This document shows, piece after piece, positions 32,465 to 41,353 of a stretch of DNA of 64,000 nucleotides (its first letter is position 1; each line of letters begins with the position of its first letter). Origin of the DNA: Streptomyces diastaticus subsp. diastaticus (GTDB lineage Bacteria; Actinomycetota; Actinomycetes; Streptomycetales; Streptomycetaceae); NCBI RefSeq assembly GCF_011170125.1, contig NZ_BLLN01000001.1:248001-312000 (forward strand), read 5' to 3'. The notes under the pieces were generated by a model. It did no database searches and had not been told where the DNA came from. It was given only the letters and a program-made list of their open reading frames with translations. A program made the translations under genes and the position numbers.

Positions 32465-33475
32465 ATGCTGCGTATCCACTTCACGCCGGAGGACCTGACG
32501 CGGGTCCGGGTGGCGCCGGGGCCGGACTTCCTGTGGGAGATCAGCAACAGCGTGCAGACCCTGCAACGGACCGACGGGGAGCGGGTCTTCGGCGCCTGGC
32601 GCCGCTGGGCGCGGCCCCGTCTCCCGGAGAGCCGCCGTCTGCTCTCCCCGCTTCTGCCGCCGTACGGCTACTCGCCGGACTTCCTCACCCCCACCGCCGG
32701 GGACCGCCCCACGCTGCGGGCCGCCGTCGACACCCTGCTCGGGACGCCCCCGCCCAGGCTGCGAGGGGAGTTGGCCCGACTGGCCGGGTCGGTGCGGCTG
32801 CCCGGCTGGGTGGCGGGGCTCGCGCGGGGCGACACGGAGACGCTGACGCGGCTGGGCGACGCCCTCCACGCGTACCAGGCGCGGGCGCTGCTCCCGCACT
32901 GGCGCCGGGTCCGCGCGGACGTCGAGGCCGACCGCGCGTTGCGGCTGCGGGACCTGATGGACGGCGGCACCGAGGCACTGCTGGCGGGGCTGGGTCCCGA
33001 CACCCGCTGGCGGCCGCCGGTGCTGGAGGTCACCTACCCGGTCGACCAGTGCCTGCTTCTGAACGGGCGAGGGCTGGTGCTCCAGCCCTCGTTCTTCTGC
33101 TGGCCCGCCCCCACCACCCTGGCCGACGGCCGGCTGCCGCCCGTCCTGGTCCACCCCATCCGCCACACGGCCGACTGGGCCGGACCCCAGGCGCCCACCG
33201 CCGGCCGCGCGCCGCTCGGCCGCCTGCTGGGGCGGACCCGGGCGGAGTTGCTGCGGGCCGCCGGCCGTGGCTGCTCCACCGTGGAGGCGGCCCGGATGCT
33301 CCAGGTGACGCACCCGGCGGTGAGCCAGCACATGAACGTGCTGCGGGCGGCCGGGCTGATCACCACCGTGCGTGAGGCGGGCCGTTCCTTCCACGTCGCG
33401 ACCGCCGAGGGCCGCGCCCTGCTGGCCCTGGAGGAACGCGCCGCGGACGCGCCGGACCACGGCACCCGGCCGTAA
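32465..33475 (+). CDS. ArsR-type winged-helix regulator with long N-terminal domain
   Basis: 336 residues. The C-terminal 80 residues are an ArsR/SmtB-type winged helix: LLGRTRAELLRAAGRGCSTV, then EAARMLQVTHPAVSQHMNVL and RAAGLITTVREAGRSFHVAT. The N-terminal 250 residues match the domain commonly attached to this kind of regulator in Streptomyces (MLRIHFTPEDLTRVRVAPGP, DFLWEISNSVQTLQR), presumed to bind a ligand. There is no metal-binding Cys motif, so metals are unlikely effectors. GGAGC lies just before the ATG. Genes of this type are often next to an MFS exporter; none is present here, and the following 330 bp hold only a short frame with a good ribosome binding site. Confidence 0.87.
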   Translation: MLRIHFTPEDLTRVRVAPGPDFLWEISNSVQTLQRTDGERVFGAWRRWARPRLPESRRLLSPLLPPYGYSPDFLTPTAGDRPTLRAAVDTLLGTPPPRLRGELARLAGSVRLPGWVAGLARGDTETLTRLGDALHAYQARALLPHWRRVRADVEADRALRLRDLMDGGTEALLAGLGPDTRWRPPVLEVTYPVDQCLLLNGRGLVLQPSFFCWPAPTTLADGRLPPVLVHPIRHTADWAGPQAPTAGRAPLGRLLGRTRAELLRAAGRGCSTVEAARMLQVTHPAVSQHMNVLRAAGLITTVREAGRSFHVATAEGRALLALEERAADAPDHGTRP

Positions 33476-33805
33476 GCCCCCTCTTACACCCCTTGTGCCG
33501 GCCGTCGCCGCGCCCCCACGCTGTCCCCTGCCCGGCAGCACCGCACACCGGCCGGAGGGGCGCACGCCCTCCGCGCCGAGGTTTCCCGTACGGCCCCCTT
33601 CCCCCACAGGAGCCCTCATGCGCGGAAGACGTGTCCCCCGCACGGTCGTGCCCCTCGTGCCCGGCCCTCCCCGCCCTCCCGGCGCCGGCCGGTAGCCCCG
33701 CGTCCGCACCAGCACCACCCCGCCCGGGACCGTCCGTGTGCCCGGGCGCGGAGCGGCGCCGCCGCCGTGGCACACCGATCACGTTCCCGTACGCATCTGG
33801 AGGTC
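33476..33805. other. Gap with a 25-codon frame, otherwise empty
   Basis: About 330 bp. An AGGAG at 33607-33611 precedes ATG 33618 by 6 nt, but the frame (MRGRRVPRTVVPLVPG...) ends after 25 codons. This could be the stub of a deleted gene downstream of the ArsR regulator or a leader peptide. Nothing else is supported. Confidence 0.35.
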
Positions 33806-34798
33806 ATGTTGAGCACCCACCGCCCCACCCGCAGAGGCGTCCTGAGGGCCGCCGCCGGGCTGACCACGATGACGGCGCTCGGCGCCGGAGGTGTCCTGGC
33901 GTCGGCGGGCGCCGCCCACGCGGCCGGTGACGGCTTCGGACTGCGGATCGTCGACCGCGACGAGAGCGACGGGCGCATGTGGTACTACCGCTTCGCCACC
34001 GACGCGATCGGCTGGAACCCCGGCGTCAACGTCCTCCTCCCGGACGGGTACCACACCGGCGGCCGCCGCTACCCGGTGCTGTACCTCTTCCACGGCGGCG
34101 GCCTGGACCAGGACTTCATCACCTTCGACAGAATGGGCATCCGCGACTGGACCGCCGGCAAGCCGGTCATCGTCGTGATGCCCGACGGCGGACACGCCGG
34201 CTGGTACTCCAACCCGGTCTCCTCGAACGCCGGGCCGCGCAACTGGGAGACCTTCCACATCTCGCAGCTGCTCCCCTGGATCGACGCCAACTTCCGCACC
34301 CACGCCGAGTACGACGGCCGGGCCGTCTCCGGCTTCTCGATGGGCGGCTTCGGCGCGCTGAAGTACGCCGCCAAGTACTACGGCCACTTCGCCTCGGTCA
34401 GCGCCCACTCCGGCCCGGCCAGCCTGCGCCGCGACGCCGGGCTCGTCACGCACTGGGCCAACCTCTCCTCGGCGGCGGCCGACCTCGCCGGCGGCACGGT
34501 CTACGGCGCGCCGCTGTGGGACGAGGCGCGGGTCAGCGCCGACAACCCGGTGGAGCGCGTCGAGAGCTACCGGAACAAGCGGGTCTTCCTGGTCGCGGGC
34601 ACCAGTCCCGACCCGGTCAACTGGTTCGACACCGTCAACGAGACCCAGGTGCTCGCCGGGCAGCGGGAGTTCCGCTCCGTGCTGGGCGCGGCCGGCATCC
34701 CGCACGAGTGGCGCGAGGTCCCCGGCGGCCACTTCGTCCGGCCCGACCTCTTCCGCCAGGACCTGGACGGGATCATCGGCCGCCTCCGCAAGGCCTGA
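33806..34798 (+). CDS. Tat-exported esterase (esterase D / antigen 85-like fold)
   Basis: A secreted serine esterase of the PF00756 type, 330 residues. The N-terminus TRRGVLRAAAGLTTMTALGAG is a twin-arginine signal peptide ending in AHA/A. The body has the alpha/beta-hydrolase fold: GVNVLLPDGYHTGGRRYPVL, YLFHGGGLDQDFITF (oxyanion loop), the nucleophile elbow VSGFSMGGFGALKYAA with Ser in GFSMG, and the C-terminal His in PGGHFVRPDLF. ATG 33806 directly follows GGAGGT. The same N-terminal organisation and spacing occur in the next gene, so the two are probably coexpressed (46-bp gap). Substrate may be an acyl sugar or a feruloyl/acetyl ester; not determinable here. Confidence 0.9.
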   Translation: MLSTHRPTRRGVLRAAAGLTTMTALGAGGVLASAGAAHAAGDGFGLRIVDRDESDGRMWYYRFATDAIGWNPGVNVLLPDGYHTGGRRYPVLYLFHGGGLDQDFITFDRMGIRDWTAGKPVIVVMPDGGHAGWYSNPVSSNAGPRNWETFHISQLLPWIDANFRTHAEYDGRAVSGFSMGGFGALKYAAKYYGHFASVSAHSGPASLRRDAGLVTHWANLSSAAADLAGGTVYGAPLWDEARVSADNPVERVESYRNKRVFLVAGTSPDPVNWFDTVNETQVLAGQREFRSVLGAAGIPHEWREVPGGHFVRPDLFRQDLDGIIGRLRKA

Positions 34799-34844
34799 GA
34801 CCACGTCACCGACCCCGCCCGCCTTCCTGCCCCGGGAGCCTGTC

Positions 34845-35972
34845 ATGCACGGATCCACCCCGTTCCGCCCCGCCGCCCGTGCCGGCGGGCCTCCTGGGCA
34901 GGAGGGCCCCGGGCACCCGGACCGCCGGACGTTGCTGCGGGCGGCGGCGGGCGGCGGCCTCGCCCTGACCGGCCTCGCCGTCGCCGGTGCCCCGGGGGCC
35001 GGCGCCGCCGCGCGGGCCACCGGCGGGAAGGTGCGCGACCTGACCGGGCCCGCCGAGACCGGGCGCTTCGCCGCGCCCTGGACCGACCTCGGGATCCCGG
35101 CGCGGTGTCCGGACGGTTCGATGCTGCTGGTCTGCGGTGACACCTTCGACGGCGGGGGCGTCGGCGGGCCCGACTGGCGCTCACCGGTGGGGCTGCGCTC
35201 CTCCGGCGGCGACCCGGCCTCGCTCACCGTCGACGGCAGCGTGGGCGGCGGCCACGCCGTCGGCCTCGTCCCGGAGGGCCACGAGGGCGGCACCACCGCC
35301 ATCCCCTCCGACGTCTTCACCGTCGGCCCGACGATGTACATGCACCTGATGCGCGGCGTCATCCACCGCACCCACCACTCGGACCTCTGGCGCTCCGACG
35401 ACAACGGCGAGACCTGGCAGTACCTCTGCCAGTGGCCCGGCGACCAGTACGGAGGCCAGTTCCAGCAGAAGACCTACGCGGTCGCGGACGACGGCCACTG
35501 CTACGTCCTGTCCACCGTCTTCAACCGCGACGTCACCTCCGGCCTGCTGCTCCACCGGGTCCGCCAGGACGCGCTGGGCGCCCCCGCCGCGTACGAGCCG
35601 TGGGGGTACGCGGGCGGGGCCTGGGCCTGGGGCAACCCGCCGACCACGGTGACGGCCGCGCGCCGCTGGGGCGAGATCTGCTTCCGGGCGATGGGCGGCG
35701 GATACGCCCTGAGCTGGCTCAACATGGCCCCGCTCGACCTCCGGGCGCAGTTCTTCCCGCTGCCGACCTCCAACCTCTTCACCACGCCGGAGCGGACCAC
35801 CATCGTCCCCACCGTGCCGGGCCGCGAGAGCGGCAACGCCGTGGCCGCCCCGTACGGCGGCTTCATCGTCCCCGGCTCCACCGTCGAGGACCTCCACCTC
35901 GCCGTCAGCCAGTGGTACGACGCCCGGAACTACCGGGTGATGCAGTACCGGATCACCGGCCTGACCGCCTGA
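34845..35972 (+). CDS. Tat-exported DUF4185 protein (beta-propeller-like)
   Basis: 375 residues. The Tat signal DRRTLLRAAAGGGLALTGLAV begins after a 25-residue polar extension. The mature part matches DUF4185: TDLGIPARCPDGSMLLVCGD, WRSPVGLRSSG, HHSDLWRSDDNGETWQYLC, WGEICFRAMGGGYALSWLN and GGFIVPGSTVEDLHLAVSQW. Repeated Trp/Asp blades (SDDNGETW is an Asp-box like that in sialidases and other propellers) suggest a five- or six-bladed propeller binding or hydrolysing a polysaccharide. No catalytic triad can be assigned. It follows the esterase gene by 46 bp in the same direction, which suggests joint attack on an extracellular glycan ester. Confidence 0.85.
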   Translation: MHGSTPFRPAARAGGPPGQEGPGHPDRRTLLRAAAGGGLALTGLAVAGAPGAGAAARATGGKVRDLTGPAETGRFAAPWTDLGIPARCPDGSMLLVCGDTFDGGGVGGPDWRSPVGLRSSGGDPASLTVDGSVGGGHAVGLVPEGHEGGTTAIPSDVFTVGPTMYMHLMRGVIHRTHHSDLWRSDDNGETWQYLCQWPGDQYGGQFQQKTYAVADDGHCYVLSTVFNRDVTSGLLLHRVRQDALGAPAAYEPWGYAGGAWAWGNPPTTVTAARRWGEICFRAMGGGYALSWLNMAPLDLRAQFFPLPTSNLFTTPERTTIVPTVPGRESGNAVAAPYGGFIVPGSTVEDLHLAVSQWYDARNYRVMQYRITGLTA

Positions 35973-35993
35973 GCGCCGCGCCCCGGCCCCGCC

Positions 35994-36500
35994 TCACATC
36001 GGCAGGATCCCCAGCCGGTCCAGGAAGCGGAAGAACAGCGGCTCGGCGAACGGGTCCGCCGGGGTGGTGAAGGTGTCCAGCAGTGGCCGGTACGCCGCCT
36101 CGCGCCCGGCCTCGGCGGCCCAGGCGACGGCCCGGTCGGCGGCGTCCGGCGGCTCCAGGAAGTAGTCCTCGACGGCGAGTCCGTCGGCGGCCAGCCGCTC
36201 GGCCATCGCGTCCCGGGCCAGGCAGGCCGTCCATCCGCCGCTGTGGGGCCCCGCCGCCTCGATGACGACGCAGGCGCTGTCCATGACATAACCGAAGAGG
36301 GCGGGGCTCCCGGCCTCCTCGGCCAGGGTGTTCATGCTGCCGAGGTCGGTGGGGCCGCCCTCGGTGGGGCACTCCCAGACCTGCCAGTCGTCGGGGCGGT
36401 GCTCCAGCAGGGTCAGCGCCGCGCCGACCGGCCTGAGGGCCGCCAGTGTGTCGAGCGGCGCGGCGCTCCTCGCCACGACGTAGTAACCCCAGTACCCCAT
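35994..36500 (-). CDS. Uncharacterised 168-residue protein
   Basis: Start ATG 36500 gives MGYWGYYVVARSAAPLDTLA. There is no signal peptide or transmembrane segment. Blocks such as DDWQVWECPTEGGPTDLGS, LFGYVMDSACVVIEAAGPH and DPFAEPLFFRFLDRLGILPM suggest a compact alpha/beta domain. I do not recognise the family; related hypothetical proteins are widespread in Streptomyces as far as I recall. It is convergent with the DUF4185 gene (22-bp gap) and 174 bp from the next leftward gene. A longer in-frame start (36620) lies in a low-complexity region and is not preferred. Confidence 0.72.
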   Translation of the reverse strand: MGYWGYYVVARSAAPLDTLAALRPVGAALTLLEHRPDDWQVWECPTEGGPTDLGSMNTLAEEAGSPALFGYVMDSACVVIEAAGPHSGGWTACLARDAMAERLAADGLAVEDYFLEPPDAADRAVAWAAEAGREAAYRPLLDTFTTPADPFAEPLFFRFLDRLGILPM

Positions 36501-36674
36501 AACCGTGCTCCCCCGCGCTCGTGTGCGTGACTCCACCGGCAGGGACGCCGCTCGGGGGCCCGAACGTTCCCGGCCTGGGGCCTGCGGCGACTTCAGCACA
36601 TCCGGGGCCGGGAGCGCCACCGAATGCCCGCATCCGGACGCCGAGGGGGGATGCGGGCCGCACGGCGCGCCCGG

Positions 36675-37490
36675 TCAGACCTTCTCGGGCGCCGAAGCGT
36701 CCGGTACGGGTCCGGGCGCAGCCAGGGGCCACGGGTGGCGGGCCCGGGCGTCCTGACGGCGGGTCAGCGCCAGCACGAAGAGGACGGCGATGACCGCGTG
36801 CACGACGCTGAAGATCTCGGAGTACGCCATGTAGCGGTAGCCGCGGGCGAGGGCGTCCACCTCCTCGGCGCGGTCGAGCACCCGCGCGGCCCCCCTGCTC
36901 AGGAGGTTGTCGACGAGGAAGGTGCTCCACCAGAGGTTGAGCAGCAGCGTGCCGCGCCGGTCGACGGGCGAGACGCAGGCGTGCCAGGTCTCGGAGGCGA
37001 TCCGGCGCGGGAACCACAGGCTGACCACCGGCACGAACCAGCCACCGACCGCCCAGCCACGCCGCATGGTGTGGCCGTACGGGTCGAAGACCTCGGCGTT
37101 GACCCGGGTGCGGCGGAACCACACCAGGAAGACCACGATGCTGCCGAGGTAGGCCGGCAGCCAGAAGCTGGTGACCCGGTCGGTGGCCCGCTCGGCCCGT
37201 GCCCACTCGCCCTCGGCCGTCCAGTCGCCGCCGGCCACCCGGTCCGCGAATCCGGCCGTCGACAGGTCGAGCACGGCACCCGCCAGGTCCGCGAGGCCGA
37301 CCAGCGCGAACAGCCCCGCGGTCGCCCACCCCAGGGCGACCGGAGAACGGAGCACGGCGTCGCCCCTGACCGGGACCCTGGTGCGGCCGCCGAGGTGCGT
37401 GCGGCCGTCGAGCCGGTTCGCGGCCTCGCACAGTTCGCACCGGACCGAGGCCGGCTGGACCTCGGCGGTGCGGCATCTGACACAGAGCAT
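36675..37490 (-). CDS. DUF4328-type membrane protein with N-terminal zinc ribbon
   Basis: 271 residues. A small zinc-ribbon-like N-terminus (MLCVRCRTAE with CELCEAANRL, two CxxC pairs) precedes about six helices: VALGWATAGLFALVGLADLA, SFWLPAYLGSIVVFLVWF, the region WAVGGWFVPVVSLWFPRRI (DUF4328 core) and EIFSVVHAVIAVLFVLALT. The C-terminus is polar. The function of the family is unknown; members cluster with envelope genes. The start ATG 37490 is at the first CxxC. It lies alone between two gaps. The zinc ribbon suggests an association with another protein or nucleic acid at the membrane. Confidence 0.8.
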   Translation of the reverse strand: MLCVRCRTAEVQPASVRCELCEAANRLDGRTHLGGRTRVPVRGDAVLRSPVALGWATAGLFALVGLADLAGAVLDLSTAGFADRVAGGDWTAEGEWARAERATDRVTSFWLPAYLGSIVVFLVWFRRTRVNAEVFDPYGHTMRRGWAVGGWFVPVVSLWFPRRIASETWHACVSPVDRRGTLLLNLWWSTFLVDNLLSRGAARVLDRAEEVDALARGYRYMAYSEIFSVVHAVIAVLFVLALTRRQDARARHPWPLAAPGPVPDASAPEKV

Positions 37491-37666
37491 GACGAAGGAA
37501 CCCCCCACAGGTGGGGCCGTGCGCCCGCGCCCCTCCCCCGAGGCGTACGGCCACGCACGGCGGGAAGCCCCGTCCGTGGACGTACGTCCGGCGGCGGACG
37601 GGGCGTTGACCAGCGAAGAGTAAGGCAGTGCGGGCGCGTCCGGAAGCTTCTGCCCCGGTACGCGCG

Positions 37667-39361
37667 TCAGTCTCCGGCGGTCGCCTTCCGGGCGAGCTGG
37701 CGGAACTCGGTCCAGCTCAGCTCCGGCTTCCCGCTGTGCCACACCTTCTCGGCGAGGGCCGCGAGCGGCATCCGGATGCCCTCGGCGATCTGGGCGGTGG
37801 TCTGGGCGTCCGCGATGTCGCCCCAGACGGCGAAGCGGGCGCCGAGGATGTCGTCGTTCCACCGGCCGGCGACCGGTTCGGAGCCGCGCAGCACCAGCGG
37901 GGTCCACTCGCGGTAGATGCGCTCGCCGGTGGGATAGGTGAAGGTCTGGGGTTCGCCGAGCACGTAGTAGAGGTACTCGTCGTTCATGTTGATCAGCTTG
38001 AACCCCTCCTCCAGGTACTGGGTGGGCGGGCGCGCGCCGATCTCCTTGCCGGTCCAGTACTCGACCTCCAGGCCCTTCGGCGGTTTCACCTCGGTGTCGG
38101 CGAAGAGGCCGTCGTTCCAGACCTTGAGGGTGCGGTCGTAGGGGCGCAGGGTGGCGGCCCGGTCGGCGACCCACCCGGTGGCGAGGTCCTCGACGCGTGC
38201 GTTCTGCCCGTGCTTGTCGCGGGCGGCGCGGGCGAGCCCCGGATAGGACTGCTCGGGGTTCTGCGCCATCAGGGCCGGGTACTCGTCGGCGCCCAGGTGC
38301 CAGTAGCCGCCCTTGAAGAGGTCCGCGTACTCCTTCAGCAGGTCGTCGACGATCCGGGCGGAGTCCGGGTCGGCGAGGTCGATGGCGCCGCGCGGGGTGT
38401 CGCCGTTGGCCGCGCGGAGCTGGAGGTCAGGGTGGGCCTTGATGACGGCGCCGAGGTGGCCCGGGGAGTCGATCTCGGGGATGACGGTGATGTGCCGCTC
38501 GGCGGCGACCTTCAGCAGGCGGCGGACCTGGTCCTTGGTGAGGTGGTCGTCCGAGACGATCTCGGGGTGGCTCTCGGACTCGACGCGGAACGCCTGGTCG
38601 TCGGAGAAGTGCAGCGAGAGCTGGTTGTACTTGAGGTCGCCCAGCTCGCGTATCCGGTCCTCGATCCAGTCGGCGGGGTAGGGCTTGCGGGCGATGTCGA
38701 GCATGAAGCCGCGCTGCGGTTTGGCGGGCGCGTCCTTGATGACGCCCTCGGGCGCGCTCGACCCGGTGCGCAGCGCCTGCTTGAGGGTGCGGGTGCCGTA
38801 GAAGACGCCGGCCTGGTCGGGGGCGGTGATCCGGACCTGTCCGTCGGCGACCCGCAGCTCGTACGACTGGGGGCCACCCGGGGTGTCGCCGTCCACGTCG
38901 AGGCGGACGTCGCCGCGCTCCGGCTCCTTCTGCCCGCCGTAGTCGATGCCGAGCTCGCGGGCGAGCAGTCTCCCCTCGTCGGCGAGCCGGCCGTCGGCTA
39001 CGACGACCCGGCTGCCGTCGCCCGGCTGCCACCCCGGCCCGCGCGCCGCCTGGTGCTCGCGCACCGAGGGGACGGTGCCGGGCTCCTCGGAGACCGGGTA
39101 CGAGGAGGGGTCACGGACCGGCGCCTCGGCGGAACCGCTGTCCGGGGTGGAGCCGTCGGGCGCCCGGTCCTCGTGCGGCCAGGCCGCGATGGTCAGCGCG
39201 GCCGCGCCGGCGACGACGATCACGGCGATGCCGAGCAGGTGGCGGGCCCGCCCGCCACGGCGAGGCTTGCGGTGGCCGCGCGGCCGGGCCGGCCCGGACC
39301 CGCCCGCGGGCGTGCCGGGGCCGTCGGGGTCCTGCGGTTCACGCGGGCGGTCGGCGTCCAT
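37667..39361 (-). CDS. Membrane-anchored beta-N-acetylhexosaminidase (GH20)
   Basis: 564 residues, releasing terminal GlcNAc or GalNAc residues from chito-oligosaccharides or peptidoglycan fragments outside the cell. Residues 1-40 are cytoplasmic and basic, followed by one signal-anchor helix (HLLGIAVIVVAGAAALTIAA), a Ser/Pro linker, a GH20b-like domain, and the catalytic barrel: RGFMLDIARKPYPADWIEDR, NQLSLHFSDDQAFRVES, ITVIPEIDSPGHLGAVI and YWHLGADEYPALM, with the catalytic Asp-Glu pair in HLGADE. Late tryptophans (EYWTGKE, RFAVWGDIAD) line the sugar site. ATG 39361 has GGAG 6 nt upstream. It is monocistronic. Confidence 0.92.
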   Translation of the reverse strand: MDADRPREPQDPDGPGTPAGGSGPARPRGHRKPRRGGRARHLLGIAVIVVAGAAALTIAAWPHEDRAPDGSTPDSGSAEAPVRDPSSYPVSEEPGTVPSVREHQAARGPGWQPGDGSRVVVADGRLADEGRLLARELGIDYGGQKEPERGDVRLDVDGDTPGGPQSYELRVADGQVRITAPDQAGVFYGTRTLKQALRTGSSAPEGVIKDAPAKPQRGFMLDIARKPYPADWIEDRIRELGDLKYNQLSLHFSDDQAFRVESESHPEIVSDDHLTKDQVRRLLKVAAERHITVIPEIDSPGHLGAVIKAHPDLQLRAANGDTPRGAIDLADPDSARIVDDLLKEYADLFKGGYWHLGADEYPALMAQNPEQSYPGLARAARDKHGQNARVEDLATGWVADRAATLRPYDRTLKVWNDGLFADTEVKPPKGLEVEYWTGKEIGARPPTQYLEEGFKLINMNDEYLYYVLGEPQTFTYPTGERIYREWTPLVLRGSEPVAGRWNDDILGARFAVWGDIADAQTTAQIAEGIRMPLAALAEKVWHSGKPELSWTEFRQLARKATAGD

Positions 39362-39639
39362 GGGGGCTCCGTACGTCGTCGGGGAGGGGGCGTGGGGAGT
39401 CGGGGCCGGGGGCTGCGCCGTCCGGGTGAACGGTGGGGAGGCGGCGCGGGTCACCCGTCCGGTGGGGCGGTCGGGGGCATCGGGGGCGTGGAGGACACGC
39501 CCGGGCGCCCCAATGGGCGGAAAATCGCTCGGCTGGGGGTGTCAGCGCAGCGTGTGGCCGTCCACGAAACGTATGGAAACTCTCCCGTTCGGATGAAATT
39601 CGTGCACGCGTCGGTCTCTTTCCGTCGTCAGTCGCTAGC
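39362..39639. other. Divergent promoter region between the hexosaminidase and OHCU-like genes
   Basis: About 280 bp, A+T-richer at 39550-39640 than its surroundings. A TAGCGT box at 39636-39641 has a CTG 7 nt downstream, in frame with the OHCU-like protein. No other feature seen. Confidence 0.4.
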
Positions 39640-40332
39640 GTGGCCGCCCTGTCCCCGCCCCCGCACGAGGAGCGCACGCTGCCCGCAGAACCGGGCCGGA
39701 GCACCCACGCCCCGGCCGTACCCGGCTACCCCACGGTGCCGCCCGGACTCGCCCGGCTCAACTCGGACCCGGCCGACCGGGCCGTCGCCACGCTCCTGAC
39801 CTGCTGCGCGAGCCCGGACTGGGCGAAGCGACTGGCGGCCCACCGCCCGTACCCGGATGTCTGCGCCCTGCTCGCCGCCGGCGACGAGGCGCTCTACGAT
39901 CTGCCGCCGGCGGCCCGGCACGAGGCGCTGACCGGAGAGGCGGACCGCAGTGCCGCCCCGCCGAGCGGCTACTCGGCGGCGGACACCGCGCTGGTCCACG
40001 CCCAGACGGCGTACGCGGCGAAGTTCGGCTTCCCCTTCGTGGTCTGCCTGGACGGGCAGGCCCCGGCCCACGCGCTGAACCAGCGGCTCACCGCGATCCA
40101 CACCCGGCTCGACAACGCCGAGGAGCCCGAGCTGGCGCTGGCCACCGAGGAGCTGCGGCGGCTGGTGCGGGGCCGGCTGGCGCGCCGGGCGGCGGGCGCG
40201 GCTCACCCGTCCGGCGCACTCCCGGCCCCGGGCCGGCGCGGCCCCGGCCGCGCGCACGGGTCGGCAGAAGACGCCGTATGCCGGGAATCGCGGGATTCCG
40301 GGCGTCCCGATAGTCCGTACGTGCCAGTTTGA
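39640..40332 (+). CDS. OHCU-decarboxylase-like protein
   Basis: About 230 residues. The fold of 2-oxo-4-hydroxy-4-carboxy-5-ureidoimidazoline decarboxylase (last step of uric acid breakdown to S-allantoin) is supported by LARLNSDPADRAVATLLTCC, TALVHAQTAYAAKFGFPFVV and NQRLTAIHTRLDNAEEPEL. The canonical catalytic HPRIG segment is replaced by AHRPYPDVCALLAAGDEAL, so the family His may be conserved but the following Glu/Gln motif is not recognisable. The Arg/Ser/Pro-rich C-terminus of 40 residues is unrelated to the fold. No other uricolytic genes are nearby. Start uncertain: GTG 39640, CTG 39649 (leaderless with TAGCGT), or GTG near 39741 at the domain border. Confidence 0.68.
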   Translation: MAALSPPPHEERTLPAEPGRSTHAPAVPGYPTVPPGLARLNSDPADRAVATLLTCCASPDWAKRLAAHRPYPDVCALLAAGDEALYDLPPAARHEALTGEADRSAAPPSGYSAADTALVHAQTAYAAKFGFPFVVCLDGQAPAHALNQRLTAIHTRLDNAEEPELALATEELRRLVRGRLARRAAGAAHPSGALPAPGRRGPGRAHGSAEDAVCRESRDSGRPDSPYVPV

Positions 40333-40469
40333 TCACACCGGAGGCCCCCGCGCGAAGGAACCGACAACACGTCGCTACGATGTCCAGGGCCGGTGGACCG
40401 TACCCGGCCGGGCCAAGACCGACCTAGGAAGCCGGCAGGCCCCAAATCCTTTCCCCGGAGGGTTCTTCC

Positions 40470-40850
40470 GTGCCGGCTGGAACGCTGTACCGCGGCCGGG
40501 AAGGAATGTGGTCCTGGGTGGCTCACCGAGTCACCGGCGTCCTCATTTTCTTCTTCCTGTTCGTACACGTGCTGGACACCGCCCTCGTCCGCGTCTCCCC
40601 TGAGGCGTACGACGAGGTCGTTGCCACCTACAAGACGCCCATCGTCGCCCTGCTGGAGTACGGCCTCGTCGCCGCCGTGCTCTTCCACGCGCTGAACGGC
40701 CTGCGGGTGATCGCCGTCGACTTCTGGTCGAAGGGCGCCCGCTACCAGAAGCAGCTGCTGTGGACCGTGGTGGGAGTGTGGCTCGTTCTGATGGTCGGGG
40801 CCCTGTACCCCGTCCTCGGCCACGCCGTACGCGAACTGTTCGGGAGCTGA
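40470..40850 (+). CDS. sdhC: Succinate dehydrogenase cytochrome b subunit SdhC
   Basis: 126-residue membrane subunit of complex II, binding the haem and menaquinone site with SdhD. Three helices: WVAHRVTGVLIFFFLFVHVL (HRVTG is the SdhC signature), TPIVALLEYGLVAAVLFHAL with the haem-ligand His region AVLFHALNGLR, and LLWTVVGVWLVLMVGALYP. GTG 40470 has GGAGG 8 nt upstream. First gene of sdhCDAB. A likely -10 box TACGAT (40376-40381) lies about 90 nt upstream. Intergenic spacing to sdhD is 5 bp, so coexpression is assured. Confidence 0.96.
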   Translation: MPAGTLYRGREGMWSWVAHRVTGVLIFFFLFVHVLDTALVRVSPEAYDEVVATYKTPIVALLEYGLVAAVLFHALNGLRVIAVDFWSKGARYQKQLLWTVVGVWLVLMVGALYPVLGHAVRELFGS

Positions 40851-40855
40851 CGCCG

Positions 40856-41332
40856 ATGTCCACTGAGACCAACGCCGCCGTCGGCCCCGTCGAGGGCGTC
40901 TCCCTCTACGACGTCGACCACCCCGCGCCGATCATCGAGCCGCCCCGCCAGCGCACCCGCAAGACGCCGAAGTCGACCCGCGGCAACTTCGAGCTGGCCG
41001 CGTGGCTCTTCATGCGCCTGTCCGGTGTCGTCCTCGTCGTCCTGGTCATCGGCCACCTGCTGATCCAGCTGGTACTGGACGGCGGCGTCTCCAAGATCGG
41101 CTTCGCCTTCGTGGCCGGCCGCTGGGCGTCCCCGTGGTGGCAGATCTGGGACCTGGCCATGCTCTGGCTGGCGATGCTGCACGGCGCCAACGGCCTGCGC
41201 ACCGTCATCAACGACTACGCCGAGCGCGCCAACACCCGACTGTGGCTGAAGGGCCTGCTCTACACGGCCACGGTGTTCACCATCCTGCTGGGCACGCTGG
41301 TGATCTTCACCTTCGACCCGAACATCCGCTAG
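40856..41332 (+). CDS. sdhD: Succinate dehydrogenase membrane anchor SdhD
   Basis: 158 residues. A polar N-terminal region of about 45 residues is followed by three helices: WLFMRLSGVVLVVLVIGHLL, IWDLAMLWLAMLHGANGLR (HGANGLR is the conserved SdhD motif carrying the haem-side His) and LYTATVFTILLGTLVIFTF. Pairs with SdhC to anchor SdhAB at the cytoplasmic face and pass electrons to menaquinone. ATG 40856 is 5 bp after the sdhC stop. The sdhA start follows 21 bp downstream. Confidence 0.95.
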   Translation: MSTETNAAVGPVEGVSLYDVDHPAPIIEPPRQRTRKTPKSTRGNFELAAWLFMRLSGVVLVVLVIGHLLIQLVLDGGVSKIGFAFVAGRWASPWWQIWDLAMLWLAMLHGANGLRTVINDYAERANTRLWLKGLLYTATVFTILLGTLVIFTFDPNIR

Positions 41333-41353
41333 GCACGGGGCTGAGGCAACGAC

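Noticed and set aside
39340..39704. Small minus frame containing a promising N-terminus near 39700
   Set aside because: It overlaps the hexosaminidase promoter region and gives low-complexity protein; no ribosome binding site.
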